Assembly (NCBI GenBank): GCA_050951005.1
Contig: JBMNIP010000001.1
Span: forward strand, 186,001-250,000
Length of the DNA stretch: 64,000 nt
Reading direction: 5' to 3'
Source of the DNA: UMGS1519 sp050951005
GTDB taxonomy: Bacteria > Actinomycetota > Coriobacteriia > Coriobacteriales > Eggerthellaceae
The translations under genes were made by a program, and so were the position numbers. Position 1 is the first letter of the stretch. Each line of letters starts with the position of its first letter. Of the stretch, positions 24,619 to 34,207 are shown one piece after another. Below the pieces are notes generated by a model that did not search any database, was not told the DNA's origin, and worked only from the letters and a program-made list of their open reading frames with translations.

Positions 24619-25644
24619 ATGAAGAACGTAACCCTTGGGAAGACGGGCATTTCCGTTGCCCAGAACCAATTCGGCGCGCTTCCCATACAACGTATTCCGG
24701 AAGCCGATGCAGTGGCCCTTGTGCGCCGTGCCTATGAGGGCGGTATGCGCTTCTTCGACACGGCACGCGTCTATTCGAACAGCGAGGAACGGTTGGGAAT
24801 CGCCTTCGCCGGCATGCGCGACAAGGTCTATATTGCGAGCAAGACCATGGCCAAGACGCCGGATGAATTCTGGGACCAGTTGGACACGACGCTTGCCAAC
24901 CTGCGGACCGATTATCTGGATCTGTATCAGTTCCACTGCGTCGATCAGGTATGGCGTCCTGGCGACGGTACGGGCATGTACGAATGCATGCAGGAAGCGA
25001 AGGCGCAGGGCAAGATACGCCACATCGGCGTGACCGCCCACAAGCTGGAAGTCGCTTTCGATCTGGTTAACTCCGGGCTCTATGAGACATTGCAGTATCC
25101 GTTCAGCTATCTGGCATCCGACCGGGAACATGAGCTGGTGTCCCTGTGCAAGGAGAAAGACGTGGGCTTTATTGCCATGAAGGGCATGGCCGGCGGCTTG
25201 ATTACGCGCTCCGATGTGGCCATGGCCTATCTGTCGCAGTTCGACAACGTGCTTCCCATCTGGGGTATCCAGAGGGAAAGCGAGCTGGACGAATGGCTGT
25301 CCTACTTCGAGAATACGCCGGAATTCACTCCCGACATGCAAGCGTTTGTGGCCAAAGAGCGCGCAGAGCTTGCGGGCAATTTTTGCCGCGGATGCGGCTA
25401 CTGCCTGCCATGCACCGTCGATATCATGATCAACCAGTGCGCCCGCATGTCGCTGTTGCTTCGGCGTGCGCCCTCCGAAAATTTCCTGCGGCCGAAGATG
25501 CAGGCTGAGATGGAGAAGATCAATGACTGCACCGAATGCGGGCTGTGCATGACCCGGTGCCCCTATGGCCTGAACATTCCCGAATTGCTGAAGGAAAACT
25601 ATGCGGACTATCAGCGCGTTCTCAAAGGAGAAGTGCTGGTATAA
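24619..25644 (+). CDS. Aldo/keto reductase with ferredoxin-type Fe-S domain
   Basis: 341 residues. The N-terminal barrel has the AKR pattern: FFDTARVYSNSEERLG (catalytic Asp and Tyr), then TDYLDLYQFHCVD and RHIGVTAH. The C-terminus adds cysteine motifs: CRGCGYCLPC (about 257-266) with a further Cys, and CTECGLCMTRCP (about 304-315), which would bind [4Fe-4S]. This architecture is common in anaerobes, where the substrate is generally unknown. AAAGGAGC precedes the ATG. It appears monocistronic. Confidence 0.9.
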   Translation: MKNVTLGKTGISVAQNQFGALPIQRIPEADAVALVRRAYEGGMRFFDTARVYSNSEERLGIAFAGMRDKVYIASKTMAKTPDEFWDQLDTTLANLRTDYLDLYQFHCVDQVWRPGDGTGMYECMQEAKAQGKIRHIGVTAHKLEVAFDLVNSGLYETLQYPFSYLASDREHELVSLCKEKDVGFIAMKGMAGGLITRSDVAMAYLSQFDNVLPIWGIQRESELDEWLSYFENTPEFTPDMQAFVAKERAELAGNFCRGCGYCLPCTVDIMINQCARMSLLLRRAPSENFLRPKMQAEMEKINDCTECGLCMTRCPYGLNIPELLKENYADYQRVLKGEVLV

Positions 25645-25694
25645 CGTCAGGCTTGCGAGTGTCCGAGATTTGGAATACTCAGGGTTTGGCATTG

Positions 25695-25728
25695 GGTGCC
25701 GGGTGTCCGAGGCAGGATACCCGGCACC
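25695..25728. terminator. Stem-loop between convergent genes
   Basis: GGTGCCGGGTGTCC and GGATACCCGGCACC pair with one mismatch around a 6-nt loop, between the convergent aldo/keto reductase and helicase genes. There is no T-run on either strand, so this is a moderate call for a bidirectional terminator. Confidence 0.5.
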
Positions 25729-25767
25729 AATTGCCTCTGGGGCTGTCGGCGGGTCGCTTCGGGAAAG

Positions 25768-27885
25768 CTAAGCCAGCAAAGGCGTCAGTTTTCCCTGTGC
25801 TAGGATCGTCACCTGCTGGGTAGCGCGCGATATGGCGGTATACAGGCGGTGGCGTGAAACGTCGTCGGTCCCGAATACCGATTCCTGCGCATCGGGAATA
25901 ATCACCCGGTCGAATTCGAGGCCCTTCGCCAGCTTCAGGCTCAGGAGCACGATGCCGGAATCGGGAAGGGAGTTCTCGTTATCGACAACGGTGATGGCCG
26001 GGTTGCCGAGCATTTTGTCCAGCCAACGGACACGCCCCTCATCATGGGCGATGATGGCCGTGAGCCCCTCGGCACCCTCCGCATCTTTCACCGCATCGCG
26101 CAAAGCGTTCAGGTAGGCATCGTCTGCGTCATACGCTTCGATGCGCGGATCGAAGCCCGGGCGCTGGACCGACGAGACGCGCATGCCCTCGACCGGGTCC
26201 ATCAGCTTGGTGAACAGCGCGGTAATCTCGGGAGAGGAACGGTAGCTGGTCAAAAGCTTCACCTCGTCAACGCTCCCGAAGGCGCGCTCGAAGATCTCCT
26301 TGATGGCGGGGAAGGCGGCAGTACCGGGATTGATTGCCTGGTTCTCATCACCCAGTAGCAGGAAATGAGCGTTATAGAAATAACGGGCCAGTACCATCAG
26401 CTGCGGTTCGGTGTAATCCTGCACCTCGTCGATCATCACGAACTGCGCATGGCGATTCCCGAATCCGGTCAATGCCATCTTCAGGTACAGGTATTCGGCC
26501 GAGCTCAAGCTCTCCTTGCCCAGCATGCGCATGCCGATGCGGTCGACGCGCAGCCACTGCCCGTCTTCGATGGCATCGTGCACGGCCTGGTATCGGTAGG
26601 TGAGGTAGGTGCGCGCCAGGTCCTCCCATTCGTCTTCCGCCTGGGGATTCAGATGGCGCCCGAAGATATCCTCCTGTTCCTCGTCGGTCAGATCAAGGAG
26701 GCTGTCCTGCACTTCTTCGGTCTTGCAGAGCTTCTCGACACGTCGGTTGACCCGTTCATGGAGTTCCTCGACAACGAGGGCAGCCAGATGGGGACCGGGT
26801 TGGAAGCGCTCGAACTTCTCCATGAGGTTGCGCACCGCCGAAGCGGCAACCACGCGTTCGTTGCCTATCCGGAGATCGGCGAAATCGCGCGGCTCGAAGG
26901 CCAGGGAGGGTACCAGCTCGTCGATCTTGCGCAAGCTTTCGGAGGAGACGTCGTCGCCCAAACCGCGGCTACCCAATCCAAGCTCGTTCATCAGATCCTG
27001 CCAAGTGAGCGTCTCGGGGTTCGTCTCGCCCATTTCCGGCAGCACGTTGTCGATGTAGCGCTGGAACACCGGGTTCGGGGTAATCAGGAATACCTGGCTG
27101 GGATCCAGGCTCTCGCGCTTCTGATAGAACAGGTAGGCGATGCGCTGCAGCATGACACTGGTTTTCCCGCTGCCGGCGATACCGTTCACCAACAGCACGG
27201 GTACGTCGTCGTGGCGAACGACCTGGTTCTGCTCCTTTTGGATGGTTGCCGTGATGGCGGAAAGATGGTCTGAACGCCGCTTGGAGAGCGACGCCAACAG
27301 CAGCGGGTCCTGGATGGCGACCGTCGTGTCGAAGTAGGCGTTCAGCGTGGCGCCGTCGATATCGAATTGGCGGCGAAGCTTCAAGTCGGCGGTGATCGTC
27401 CGGCCGTTTGCATGATAGGACGTGCGTCCGTTCTCCTGGTTGTAGTACGTTTCCGCAATCGGGCTGCGCCAGTCCACAATGAAATGGTGGTAATTCTCGT
27501 CGGTCATGCCGGCGCTGCCGATATAGACGTCGCGGGGCGGCTGGCCGGGTTTGAACTGCAGGGACACCTTTGCGAAATAGGGTTGGGCGAGCAGCAGGTG
27601 CGCACGGCGCAGCCGTTCGGCATTCACGTCGTTGAACTGGTTGTATGCGTCCATGATCTTGTGCATGGATTCGATCTCGACATAGGTTTCCAGATTCACA
27701 TCGTTGCCGAAGTCCAGGGTCAGCTCGTCGAGCATATTATCCTTGTCGACGATAGCCTGCTCCAGCATGTCGTGCAGTTTGATGCTGGTCTCGCGCTCGA
27801 TTTCGGTGAGCTTCGCATGCGTTTCGGTCAGATGCTGTTGCTCTTCGGTAAAGACGGGATCGTGTTCGGAAGTGGTTTCGGGCAT
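25768..27885 (-). CDS. UvrD/Rep-superfamily helicase, HelD-like
   Basis: 705 residues. An N-terminal coiled-coil (about 10-60, EEQQHLTETHAKLTEIE) is typical of HelD, which removes stalled RNA polymerase from DNA. Superfamily 1 helicase motifs follow: Walker A GIAGSGKTSVMLQR (near 235), motif II VMIDEVQDYT, GDENQAIN, the YRSSPEI motif and the C-terminal VSRHRLYTAISRA. The length and the N-terminal arm fit HelD better than UvrD or PcrA. GAGGAG precedes the ATG. Role in transcription recycling is inferred from the family. Confidence 0.88.
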   Translation of the reverse strand: MPETTSEHDPVFTEEQQHLTETHAKLTEIERETSIKLHDMLEQAIVDKDNMLDELTLDFGNDVNLETYVEIESMHKIMDAYNQFNDVNAERLRRAHLLLAQPYFAKVSLQFKPGQPPRDVYIGSAGMTDENYHHFIVDWRSPIAETYYNQENGRTSYHANGRTITADLKLRRQFDIDGATLNAYFDTTVAIQDPLLLASLSKRRSDHLSAITATIQKEQNQVVRHDDVPVLLVNGIAGSGKTSVMLQRIAYLFYQKRESLDPSQVFLITPNPVFQRYIDNVLPEMGETNPETLTWQDLMNELGLGSRGLGDDVSSESLRKIDELVPSLAFEPRDFADLRIGNERVVAASAVRNLMEKFERFQPGPHLAALVVEELHERVNRRVEKLCKTEEVQDSLLDLTDEEQEDIFGRHLNPQAEDEWEDLARTYLTYRYQAVHDAIEDGQWLRVDRIGMRMLGKESLSSAEYLYLKMALTGFGNRHAQFVMIDEVQDYTEPQLMVLARYFYNAHFLLLGDENQAINPGTAAFPAIKEIFERAFGSVDEVKLLTSYRSSPEITALFTKLMDPVEGMRVSSVQRPGFDPRIEAYDADDAYLNALRDAVKDAEGAEGLTAIIAHDEGRVRWLDKMLGNPAITVVDNENSLPDSGIVLLSLKLAKGLEFDRVIIPDAQESVFGTDDVSRHRLYTAISRATQQVTILAQGKLTPLLA

Positions 27886-28036
27886 AGTTCTCCTCGTGGT
27901 GGCGATGCGATATGGTGCCCGTGACGGCGAGCTGCGATCCGGTTCTCGACGTAGGTGCGTTCGTGCGTGCCGTCGTTAAGGTCTCGGCTGCATCATAGCA
28001 GGCACCCGGCAGGCGTGTGTGACGGCTTTAAGCAGT

Positions 28037-28522
28037 TTAAAGGGATTCCGTGCGCTTGCCGGTGCGTTTTTCCAAGACCAGCAACAGCACGAAGGAAGCT
28101 CCCATGATAGCAAGGCCGAACAGGTCGAAGTCGCAGAAGCGATGGATGCTCTGCTCCAGGACGGCATGTCCTGCCGGCAGCTGGGAGAGCACGAACAGCT
28201 CTCCTGCGATGCCGATGACCTGCTGCGCCAGCACCACTCCGAACAAGGCGCGGTGCTTCGACGGGTTCACGATAGGAAGGGGGTAGGTGGCGTTCCACAT
28301 CAGGAAAGCGATGCCGAGCCCCTGGATGGCTGCAGCACCGACATCTCCCGACAGCTCGTAAGCACCCACGAAGCCTTCGGGATTGAATACGAAGCCCAGC
28401 GCACACTGGACATTCACTACGAAAACGACGATTAAGGCGATACGGGCAATCCATGAGGCCACGCGCACACCGGTTGCCTGCGCTGCGCTGTCCGCATTTC
28501 CCTGTGAACGTTTCGAATCCAT
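28037..28522 (-). CDS. Small four-helix membrane protein
   Basis: 161 residues from the ATG at 28522, preceded by GGAGGC. Four hydrophobic segments are visible: ARIALIVVFVVNVQCALGF, the AAIQGLGIAFLMW region, ALFGVVLAQQVIGIAGELFV and LFGLAIMGASFVLLLVL. I do not recognise a functional family. It diverges from a TetR regulator with about 100 bp between, a layout in which the regulator often controls the membrane protein. Confidence 0.7.
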   Translation of the reverse strand: MDSKRSQGNADSAAQATGVRVASWIARIALIVVFVVNVQCALGFVFNPEGFVGAYELSGDVGAAAIQGLGIAFLMWNATYPLPIVNPSKHRALFGVVLAQQVIGIAGELFVLSQLPAGHAVLEQSIHRFCDFDLFGLAIMGASFVLLLVLEKRTGKRTESL

Positions 28523-28624
28523 GCTGCCTCCTTGCCCTAGGTTGATTTTACGCGTAGCTTGCCAACCTGTCCGCAGTCTCCTGACGGGATGCCGTACAAT
28601 CGGGCGTGAAAGAGAAGGAGCACC

Positions 28625-29188
28625 ATGACCAAGAATGAGTTGCGCTATCAGGAAACGGAGCTTTCGCTGATGGATGCCTTCGCGGCTGCCATCTCGCTGC
28701 GGCCGCTCGATCGCATCACGGTTACGGGGCTCGCCGAGGATGCCGGCATCAGCAAGGCGGCGTTCTACCGGCATTATCGCGATGTGCAGGACCTTGCCGA
28801 GGCGTTTGTGGCAGATTATGCCTTGGACCAGGTTGAGCGCATGGACTATTTGGCGGATTTCAACGGCGATGAGCAGGCGTTTTGCAAGCGGTTCCTGGCG
28901 GATATCCGTGATGACGAGATGGCATTCTCGCTGGTGGAAAACGGACTCGAGCGCGTGTATCTGGATGAGCTTACCGACAATCTGATCGAGCGTTTGGACA
29001 ACGAGGGGCTCTTGCCGTCTGTCAAGGCCCAGCGAGGGGCGGAATCCGAAGAAGAGGATGCGCCCCGATCCGAGATGGCAGCGCGATTCGTGCTGCAGGG
29101 GCTGGTGACGCTCGGCATGCGCTATCGCGACTATCCCCAAACGCTTGCCGAGATAGCGGGCGCATTGCTCGCCGCATTGCACGTATAG
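28625..29188 (+). CDS. TetR-family transcriptional regulator
   Basis: 187 residues. The N-terminal domain has the TetR helix-turn-helix: LDRITVTGLAEDAGISKAAFYRHYRD, with the F-Y-R-H-Y recognition pattern. The C-terminal half is helical and acidic without a recognised ligand pocket. GAAGGAGC precedes the ATG; TACAAT at 28595-28600 may be the -10 element. It is divergent from the small membrane protein gene and probably regulates it and itself. Confidence 0.88.
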   Translation: MTKNELRYQETELSLMDAFAAAISLRPLDRITVTGLAEDAGISKAAFYRHYRDVQDLAEAFVADYALDQVERMDYLADFNGDEQAFCKRFLADIRDDEMAFSLVENGLERVYLDELTDNLIERLDNEGLLPSVKAQRGAESEEEDAPRSEMAARFVLQGLVTLGMRYRDYPQTLAEIAGALLAALHV

Positions 29189-29231
29189 GCTCGGTACGGA
29201 CGCGGCGGGCTGAATCGCCGGCACGAAGGGA

Positions 29232-30050
29232 TTATCCCGCCGCTTCTTCCGACTGGGCGGCAAGGTCGCGCACCACTTCGCCTGCCATAATCATTCCCAC
29301 CACCGGCGGGACGAAAGCGACCGAGCCGGGAATCGAGCGTCGGCCATGGTCGCTTGGCGGTGTGTCTGCCGTGCCGGCTGATGAGGATACGGAGGGTGCG
29401 TTGTTGGCATCGGCAGCGCCTTCGCCTGCTGCGCAATCGACGTGCAGGGCATTGGCGGGAATCGGGGGCTCGGTGGAGTAGACGACCTTCAGGCTGTCGA
29501 CACCGCGTTTACGCAGCTCCTTACGGATAGTCTTCGCAAGGGGGCAAACCGACGTCTCGTAGATGTCGGCCACTTCGAATCGGGCCGGATCCAGCTTGTT
29601 GCCCGCACCCATGCTGCTGATGATGGGCGTGCCGCATTCCTTTGCCTGCATGATCAGCTGCAGCTTTGCCGTGACGGTATCCACGGCGTCCACCACGTAG
29701 TCGTAATCCCGGAAGTCAAATTGGCCGGCCGTGCCCGGCAGGTAAAAGCATCGATGCACGGTTACGGTGCAATGCGGGTTGATGTCCCGTACCCGCCGCG
29801 CCATGATGTCGGCCTTGTATTGCCCGAGGGTGCTTGAGGCCGCCACTATCTGGCGATTCACGTTCGTGATGTCGATCGTGTCGCTGTCCACCAGGTCCAG
29901 TGCGCCTATGCCGCTGCGCGCGAGCGCTTCCGTGGCATAGCCCCCTACACCTCCGATGCCGAAGACGGCAACGCGGGCATTGGCAAGCCTATCCAGGGCG
30001 GCGGAGCCCAACAGCAGCCGGGTACGAGTAAATCGGTCGGAATCGGGCAT
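29232..30050 (-). CDS. tcdA: tRNA threonylcarbamoyladenosine dehydratase (TcdA/CsdL family)
   Basis: 272 residues. An E1-like ThiF/MoeB fold: VAVFGIGGVGGYATEALARSG is the ATP-binding loop and VDSDTIDITNVNRQ the following conserved strand. YDYVVDAVDTVTAKLQLI and SSMGAGNKLDP are characteristic of TcdA, which cyclises t6A to ct6A at position 37 of tRNAs that read ANN codons. The C-terminal third has a low-complexity insert (about 205-240) before the last conserved element SVAFVPPVVGMIMAGEVV. AAAGGAG precedes the start. Confidence 0.92.
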   Translation of the reverse strand: MPDSDRFTRTRLLLGSAALDRLANARVAVFGIGGVGGYATEALARSGIGALDLVDSDTIDITNVNRQIVAASSTLGQYKADIMARRVRDINPHCTVTVHRCFYLPGTAGQFDFRDYDYVVDAVDTVTAKLQLIMQAKECGTPIISSMGAGNKLDPARFEVADIYETSVCPLAKTIRKELRKRGVDSLKVVYSTEPPIPANALHVDCAAGEGAADANNAPSVSSSAGTADTPPSDHGRRSIPGSVAFVPPVVGMIMAGEVVRDLAAQSEEAAG

Positions 30051-30143
30051 GGGGCGCTCCTTTGCTGGAGATGGTTCGGCGCCATCGCCTGAGCGGTAAT
30101 GCTTCGGGGCTGAGTCGGTACTTCCGGCAAGATGCCTGACGCG

Positions 30144-30887
30144 CTATCCGAGCGAGACGCTCACCAACACGATGGCCATGCCGATGATAGCACCCGTGAA
30201 GGCGGTTTTCTTGCTTTCAGAGTGGATCAAATGCGGAAGCAGCTCGAAAAGCACCAGGTAGGCAATCATACCCAGCGTCAGCGATATCAGTATGCCGACG
30301 GAGAAATCGTCGATGGCGAACCACAGCGAGCCCATCAGCAAGCCGCCGACGAAGGTGGACAGGGTGGCGGCAGCCATCAGCGCCGCCCGCTTTCCCCGCG
30401 TCTCTTGTTCCAATGTGGCGAAGATGATCATGCCCATGGGGATGTTGTGCAGGCCCACACCGAGCGCTACCAGCAGGCCGGCCTGCAGTGATTCCGCGGT
30501 GACGCTGTATACCGTCATGCCTTCGATAAGGTTATGCAGCGTTACGGCGATGGTAGTCATGATGCCGATATGCACCGTGTTGCTTTCGCTGCAATCATGA
30601 TGCGCCATGATCGTCTTGTCGTCATGGTCTGGGATGAAATGGTCGAGCAGGCGCAGCACGCCGATTCCCGCAAGTATGCAGCCGATGATGATGAGCGGCA
30701 TGAACGGCGAGCTTTCCAGATGCTCCTGCGCTTCCGGCAGAAGGTCGGCCAATGCGAGCGTCGCCAGGGCGCCGAATGCGACGGCGATGGATATCTGCTC
30801 CACTTTGCGATGGTCGCTCGTCAGCTTCGTGATGAAGGCGCCCAGCAATATGAACAAGCCCAAAAGGAACGTGATAAGCAGGGGCAT
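30144..30887 (-). CDS. ZIP-family divalent metal transporter
   Basis: 247 residues, about eight membrane helices. The metal-transport helices are recognisable: TVALHNLIEGMTVY and GVGLHNIPMGMIIFATLEQE carry the HNxxEG and HNxPxG motifs. HDCSESN lies in the central His/Asp-rich loop. ZIP proteins import Zn, Fe or Mn into the cytoplasm; selectivity cannot be read here. AAAGGAC precedes the ATG. Confidence 0.92.
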   Translation of the reverse strand: MPLLITFLLGLFILLGAFITKLTSDHRKVEQISIAVAFGALATLALADLLPEAQEHLESSPFMPLIIIGCILAGIGVLRLLDHFIPDHDDKTIMAHHDCSESNTVHIGIMTTIAVTLHNLIEGMTVYSVTAESLQAGLLVALGVGLHNIPMGMIIFATLEQETRGKRAALMAAATLSTFVGGLLMGSLWFAIDDFSVGILISLTLGMIAYLVLFELLPHLIHSESKKTAFTGAIIGMAIVLVSVSLG

Positions 30888-31243
30888 GGCGGTGTCCTTT
30901 CAAAGGGGAAGCGGACGGCTGGGCGCATCCTGTTGCTGGCAGGCGACGAGGGCCGCCGATGGCTTCCCGAATGTTTTCAGCAACGAACAATACCATATGA
31001 AATCGGAATGGAATCACCGCTGACTGAACCCGTGCATCACTTGGAAATATGAACATATGCGCAGATGAGGCGGTGATTTTCAAAACGCCTGATAGCGGCG
31101 GTGCCAATCCGGTTTGCCGCTTGCCCTCTTCCATTTTAAGGACGGCCCGCATCCTCTAATATAGATTCTGTGAAGGCGAATGCGGCTTTTCCCGTGCAGC
31201 GTGAACCACAGCGGGGATATTTCCGCAAGCGAAAGGGGATCGC
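30888..31243. other. Divergent intergenic region, zip and NTPase
   Basis: About 356 bp without a gene. A 9-bp perfect inverted repeat, AATCACCGC at 31013-31021 and GCGGTGATT at 31071-31079, encloses two CATATG sequences and could be a metal-dependent operator or a long hairpin. TAATAT at 31157-31162 with TTTTAA about 17 bp upstream is a weak promoter candidate for the NTPase gene. Confidence 0.4.
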
Positions 31244-31882
31244 GTGCTGTTCGTGCTGACAGGCGACATACAGATCGGCAAATCCCGCTGGCTGGAACAG
31301 GTTGTTGCCGACTTAGGGCGCCAAGGCGTGAGCTGTGCCGGCGTCATCGCGCCCGGCGTATGGCGTCCGTGCGACCAGCAACCTCCGGAGGCACTGGTTG
31401 TGGGCGCGAAGCCCGGCGATCCGTATGAGAAGCGGGGAATAGACAACGTCATGCTGCCCCAAGGGCAACGTGTGCGCTTTGCCGACCGTCGGGACCTGGC
31501 CCGGCGGCAAACCGAGGTGTCACACGGTATGGGTTGGGTGTTTTATCCACAGGCCATCGATTGCGTGAATGACCATTTCGCAAAGCTGCGCGCACATGCG
31601 GCGGATGCCGATGCCCGTTCGGGGGATATGCCGGGTCTGCTGGTGGTGGACGAGCTGGGACGCCTGGAGCTGTTGCGCAACGAAGGGTTGACGCAGGCTC
31701 TGGCACTTCTTGACCAAGGCCCCACGGATTGCTGGCCCCACGCGGTTATCGTAGTGCGCAATTCCTTGAAGGATCGCGCAGTCGAACGTTTTTCTCCGTC
31801 TTGGAGCCACATCGCGGTGATCGGTCCCACCGAAGAAAGCCGTCGGCGCATCTTTGCACTTTTCCCGAATCGCCTGCTCTGA
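31244..31882 (+). CDS. THEP1-like P-loop NTPase
   Basis: 212 residues from a GTG with AAAGGGG upstream. The P-loop TGDIQIGKS opens the protein and the Walker B region is LLVVDELGRLEL, matching the NTPase_1/THEP1 pattern (VDExGxxEL). FPNRLL ends it. These are small soluble NTPases of uncertain physiological role. It lies 228 bp upstream of the surface-protein/transporter cluster on the same strand and could be functionally linked, but a separate promoter candidate lies between. Confidence 0.82.
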   Translation: MLFVLTGDIQIGKSRWLEQVVADLGRQGVSCAGVIAPGVWRPCDQQPPEALVVGAKPGDPYEKRGIDNVMLPQGQRVRFADRRDLARRQTEVSHGMGWVFYPQAIDCVNDHFAKLRAHAADADARSGDMPGLLVVDELGRLELLRNEGLTQALALLDQGPTDCWPHAVIVVRNSLKDRAVERFSPSWSHIAVIGPTEESRRRIFALFPNRLL

Positions 31883-31974
31883 GAGTGATTTTCCCGAGAT
31901 ATAGGGAAGCGTTTCAGAAGTGGGGGTTCTCCCTCCCTTTGGCCGGGGGATTTCCCGTTTCAGCGGCAGCGTGC

Positions 31975-32023
31975 TTTCTATTGTCTGCGAACGAGAATAT
32001 ACTGAGATACGAATAATATTCTC
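31975..32023 (+). promoter_or_regulatory. Promoter with overlapping inverted repeat before the surface/transport cluster
   Basis: TTTCTA (31975-31980) and TATACT (31998-32003) are spaced 17 bp. An 8-bp perfect inverted repeat, GAGAATAT at 31993-32000 and ATATTCTC at 32016-32023, overlaps the -10, as expected for repressor control. It does not match a Fur or DtxR consensus that I know. Confidence 0.45.
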
Positions 32024-32110
32024 CGCTTTCGGCGAGCGACAGACCTGCCGAAGGGGTCTCCCTTTTCGCGGGATGGGGTCTATTGGGATAATCTTGGATA
32101 TGAGGGGTAC

Positions 32111-34156
32111 GTGCACAGGAAGCGTTCAAAGGCTGCAAAGGCGCATGCGGGATCGGTCGTTCCTGCGCGCAAGCGTCGCCTGTCTGGCGGGCGCATCTAT
32201 GGCGTGCGCGCCGTTATCTGCTTCGTACTGGCATTTCTGCTGATCTGCTCGCCCGCGGGCGTGTTCGCTTCAAGCGGAGCGGATGCGAACGGAACCCCTG
32301 CTGCCTCCGCTTATGCCGCCGGTTCCTCTTCATCGTCTTCGGACACGGATGTTGCGCCGAAGATCCAAGAGGCCATGATCTACCACGACGGGAAAATCGT
32401 GGGCACTTCAACCCGGCCCGACCAGAAGGATCTGGCAATCAGCACGAAAGGCGGCACGTTGGAGTTCTATAACCGCGTGCAATGGAACGACTACAGCCGG
32501 GAGTACAACTCTGACCATGTGACATGGTCGACCAGCGACACTTCCGTTGCCACCATCAATTCTTCCGGCATCCTGACGGCGGTGGGCAACGGCACCGTGA
32601 AGGTCATCGCCACGGTCGATGCCGACTACTCGAGTACGGGAAAGGCGTTGCGCGCCACCGTTACCGTGAAGGTCACGAACCAAACGGACGAACGCTATGT
32701 CACGGGCATCCGCATCACAAACGAGAATGGGAAGGCGATTCGGACCTATACCCTGAAGGACGACTTGTCCACCGCCCGTGCGCAATTCTATGCGGAAGTG
32801 GATGTCTATGACCCAGCAACGGGCGAGACGGAGACGTACTCGACGAAAGACGGGAAGCTTTCCTCCCAGGCCAGCGGGATATCCGATGTGACGTGGTATA
32901 TGAGCGATACCTCAATGGGCGCCGTCGACCGGGATACGGGCCTGTTCCGCCCGTCCGTGTTCGGCACCATGGTCGTCAACGTGAAGTCCACTGCGGGCAA
33001 GAACAACAGAACGAAGACGGCATCCGTTACCGTGACGGTGAAGGACCCCGATGGGGGCTCGGTGAACGAGGACTACCATCCGCAGGATACGCTGACGGTG
33101 AAGGTCTATTACGAGAAGTACCCGCCGGCCGATTTCGATGACGATGACGCAAAAGAGTGGGTCACCTCGAAGACATATTCCGTCGGCGATCTGGAATCCC
33201 TGGGTACGGTAACGGCGACCTACACGGCGCTCGGAGGAGGCAACTACTACACCATCACGGGAACGGGGACGCCCCTGGCAACGATCCTCAAAGATGCCGG
33301 CGTGAACCTGAAGGGCGTGAAGCAGCTGTCGTTCAAGACAGCCGACGCGCTGGATCGGCCGGTGAGCTACCGCTATATCGTGGGATCCGACCGCTACTAC
33401 TTCCCGAATATCGACATCGGCAGCTATTCCGGCGCAAAGCAGGTGTATCCCATCCTGGCGATCGAGAGCAGCGAGGTGAAGAACGGATCGACGGACCCCG
33501 ATTACAACATGACGGACGCGACGCGCTTCCGCCTGCTGTTCGGGTCCACGGGACGATCCGATCATTCGTCGCAGTACCAGATCAAATGGATCAATACGCT
33601 CTACGTGGAGTTGGAAGGCGGGCCGAAAGCGCAGGATGGGTCGGGATCAAGTGCCGGCACGTCCGACAAGGGTTCTGGATCGTCATCAGGCAGCAAGAAA
33701 CATTCCGGGACCAGCAGCACCTCCTCCTCGTCATCAAGCGGCGGCGATAGCTCGTCGTCCTCATCTGGAAGCACGGGTGCTACCGGCGGTTCCGACGGCG
33801 ATGGTGCCGGAGGTGATGGCAGCATGGAAAACAGCGGCAGCACGGACGGCGGCGATGGAGAGAGCTCCGATGACGCCGCGGGTGCGGCTGGTGATATTGG
33901 CGGAAACGATGCGGGCGGTTCCACAAGCGGTTCCGCGAGCCAGGGAGATGGTTCCGGCGGCGAAACGGGGGCGGCTGGGTCGTACAACGTGTATCAGGTC
34001 ATGAACCGCAACGACTCCGATACCCAGCGCACGCTGGATTACGACAACCCTTGGAGAAGGGCCGTGGTCCCGGCAGGCTGCCTGTTCCTGGTGCTGGGCG
34101 GCATCGAATCATGGCAATGGTATCGCTGGCAGCGCAGGCCCACGTGGATGCCCTGA
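32111..34156 (+). CDS. Membrane-anchored surface protein with Ig-like and molybdopterin-fold-like domains
   Basis: 681 residues from a GTG. A signal peptide (about 35-60) is followed by two bacterial Ig-like (BIG_2) domains: VTWSTSDTSVATINSSGILT (about 140-190) and VTWYMSDTSMGAVDRDTG (about 260-315). Residues about 327-507 (TGTPLATILKDAGVNLKG, FKTADALDRPVSY, YYFPNIDIG) resemble the sulfite-oxidase/molybdopterin-binding fold, seen here without an obvious catalytic cysteine. A Ser/Gly/Asp-rich stalk (about 515-620) leads to a C-terminal membrane helix (PAGCLFLVLGGIE). It is the first large gene of the cluster that continues to the FecCD ATPase. Ligand binding on the surface is inferred. Confidence 0.75.
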   Translation: MHRKRSKAAKAHAGSVVPARKRRLSGGRIYGVRAVICFVLAFLLICSPAGVFASSGADANGTPAASAYAAGSSSSSSDTDVAPKIQEAMIYHDGKIVGTSTRPDQKDLAISTKGGTLEFYNRVQWNDYSREYNSDHVTWSTSDTSVATINSSGILTAVGNGTVKVIATVDADYSSTGKALRATVTVKVTNQTDERYVTGIRITNENGKAIRTYTLKDDLSTARAQFYAEVDVYDPATGETETYSTKDGKLSSQASGISDVTWYMSDTSMGAVDRDTGLFRPSVFGTMVVNVKSTAGKNNRTKTASVTVTVKDPDGGSVNEDYHPQDTLTVKVYYEKYPPADFDDDDAKEWVTSKTYSVGDLESLGTVTATYTALGGGNYYTITGTGTPLATILKDAGVNLKGVKQLSFKTADALDRPVSYRYIVGSDRYYFPNIDIGSYSGAKQVYPILAIESSEVKNGSTDPDYNMTDATRFRLLFGSTGRSDHSSQYQIKWINTLYVELEGGPKAQDGSGSSAGTSDKGSGSSSGSKKHSGTSSTSSSSSSGGDSSSSSSGSTGATGGSDGDGAGGDGSMENSGSTDGGDGESSDDAAGAAGDIGGNDAGGSTSGSASQGDGSGGETGAAGSYNVYQVMNRNDSDTQRTLDYDNPWRRAVVPAGCLFLVLGGIESWQWYRWQRRPTWMP

Positions 34157-34207
34157 CGGCAAAGAGGCAGGCAGGAAATGGAAAGCAGAAGATTCGAGGA
34201 GGGCGCT

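Noticed and set aside
33640..33970. Possible tandem DNA repeat
   Set aside because: The low complexity comes from a Ser/Gly/Asp-rich protein linker with varied codons; there is no regular DNA unit.
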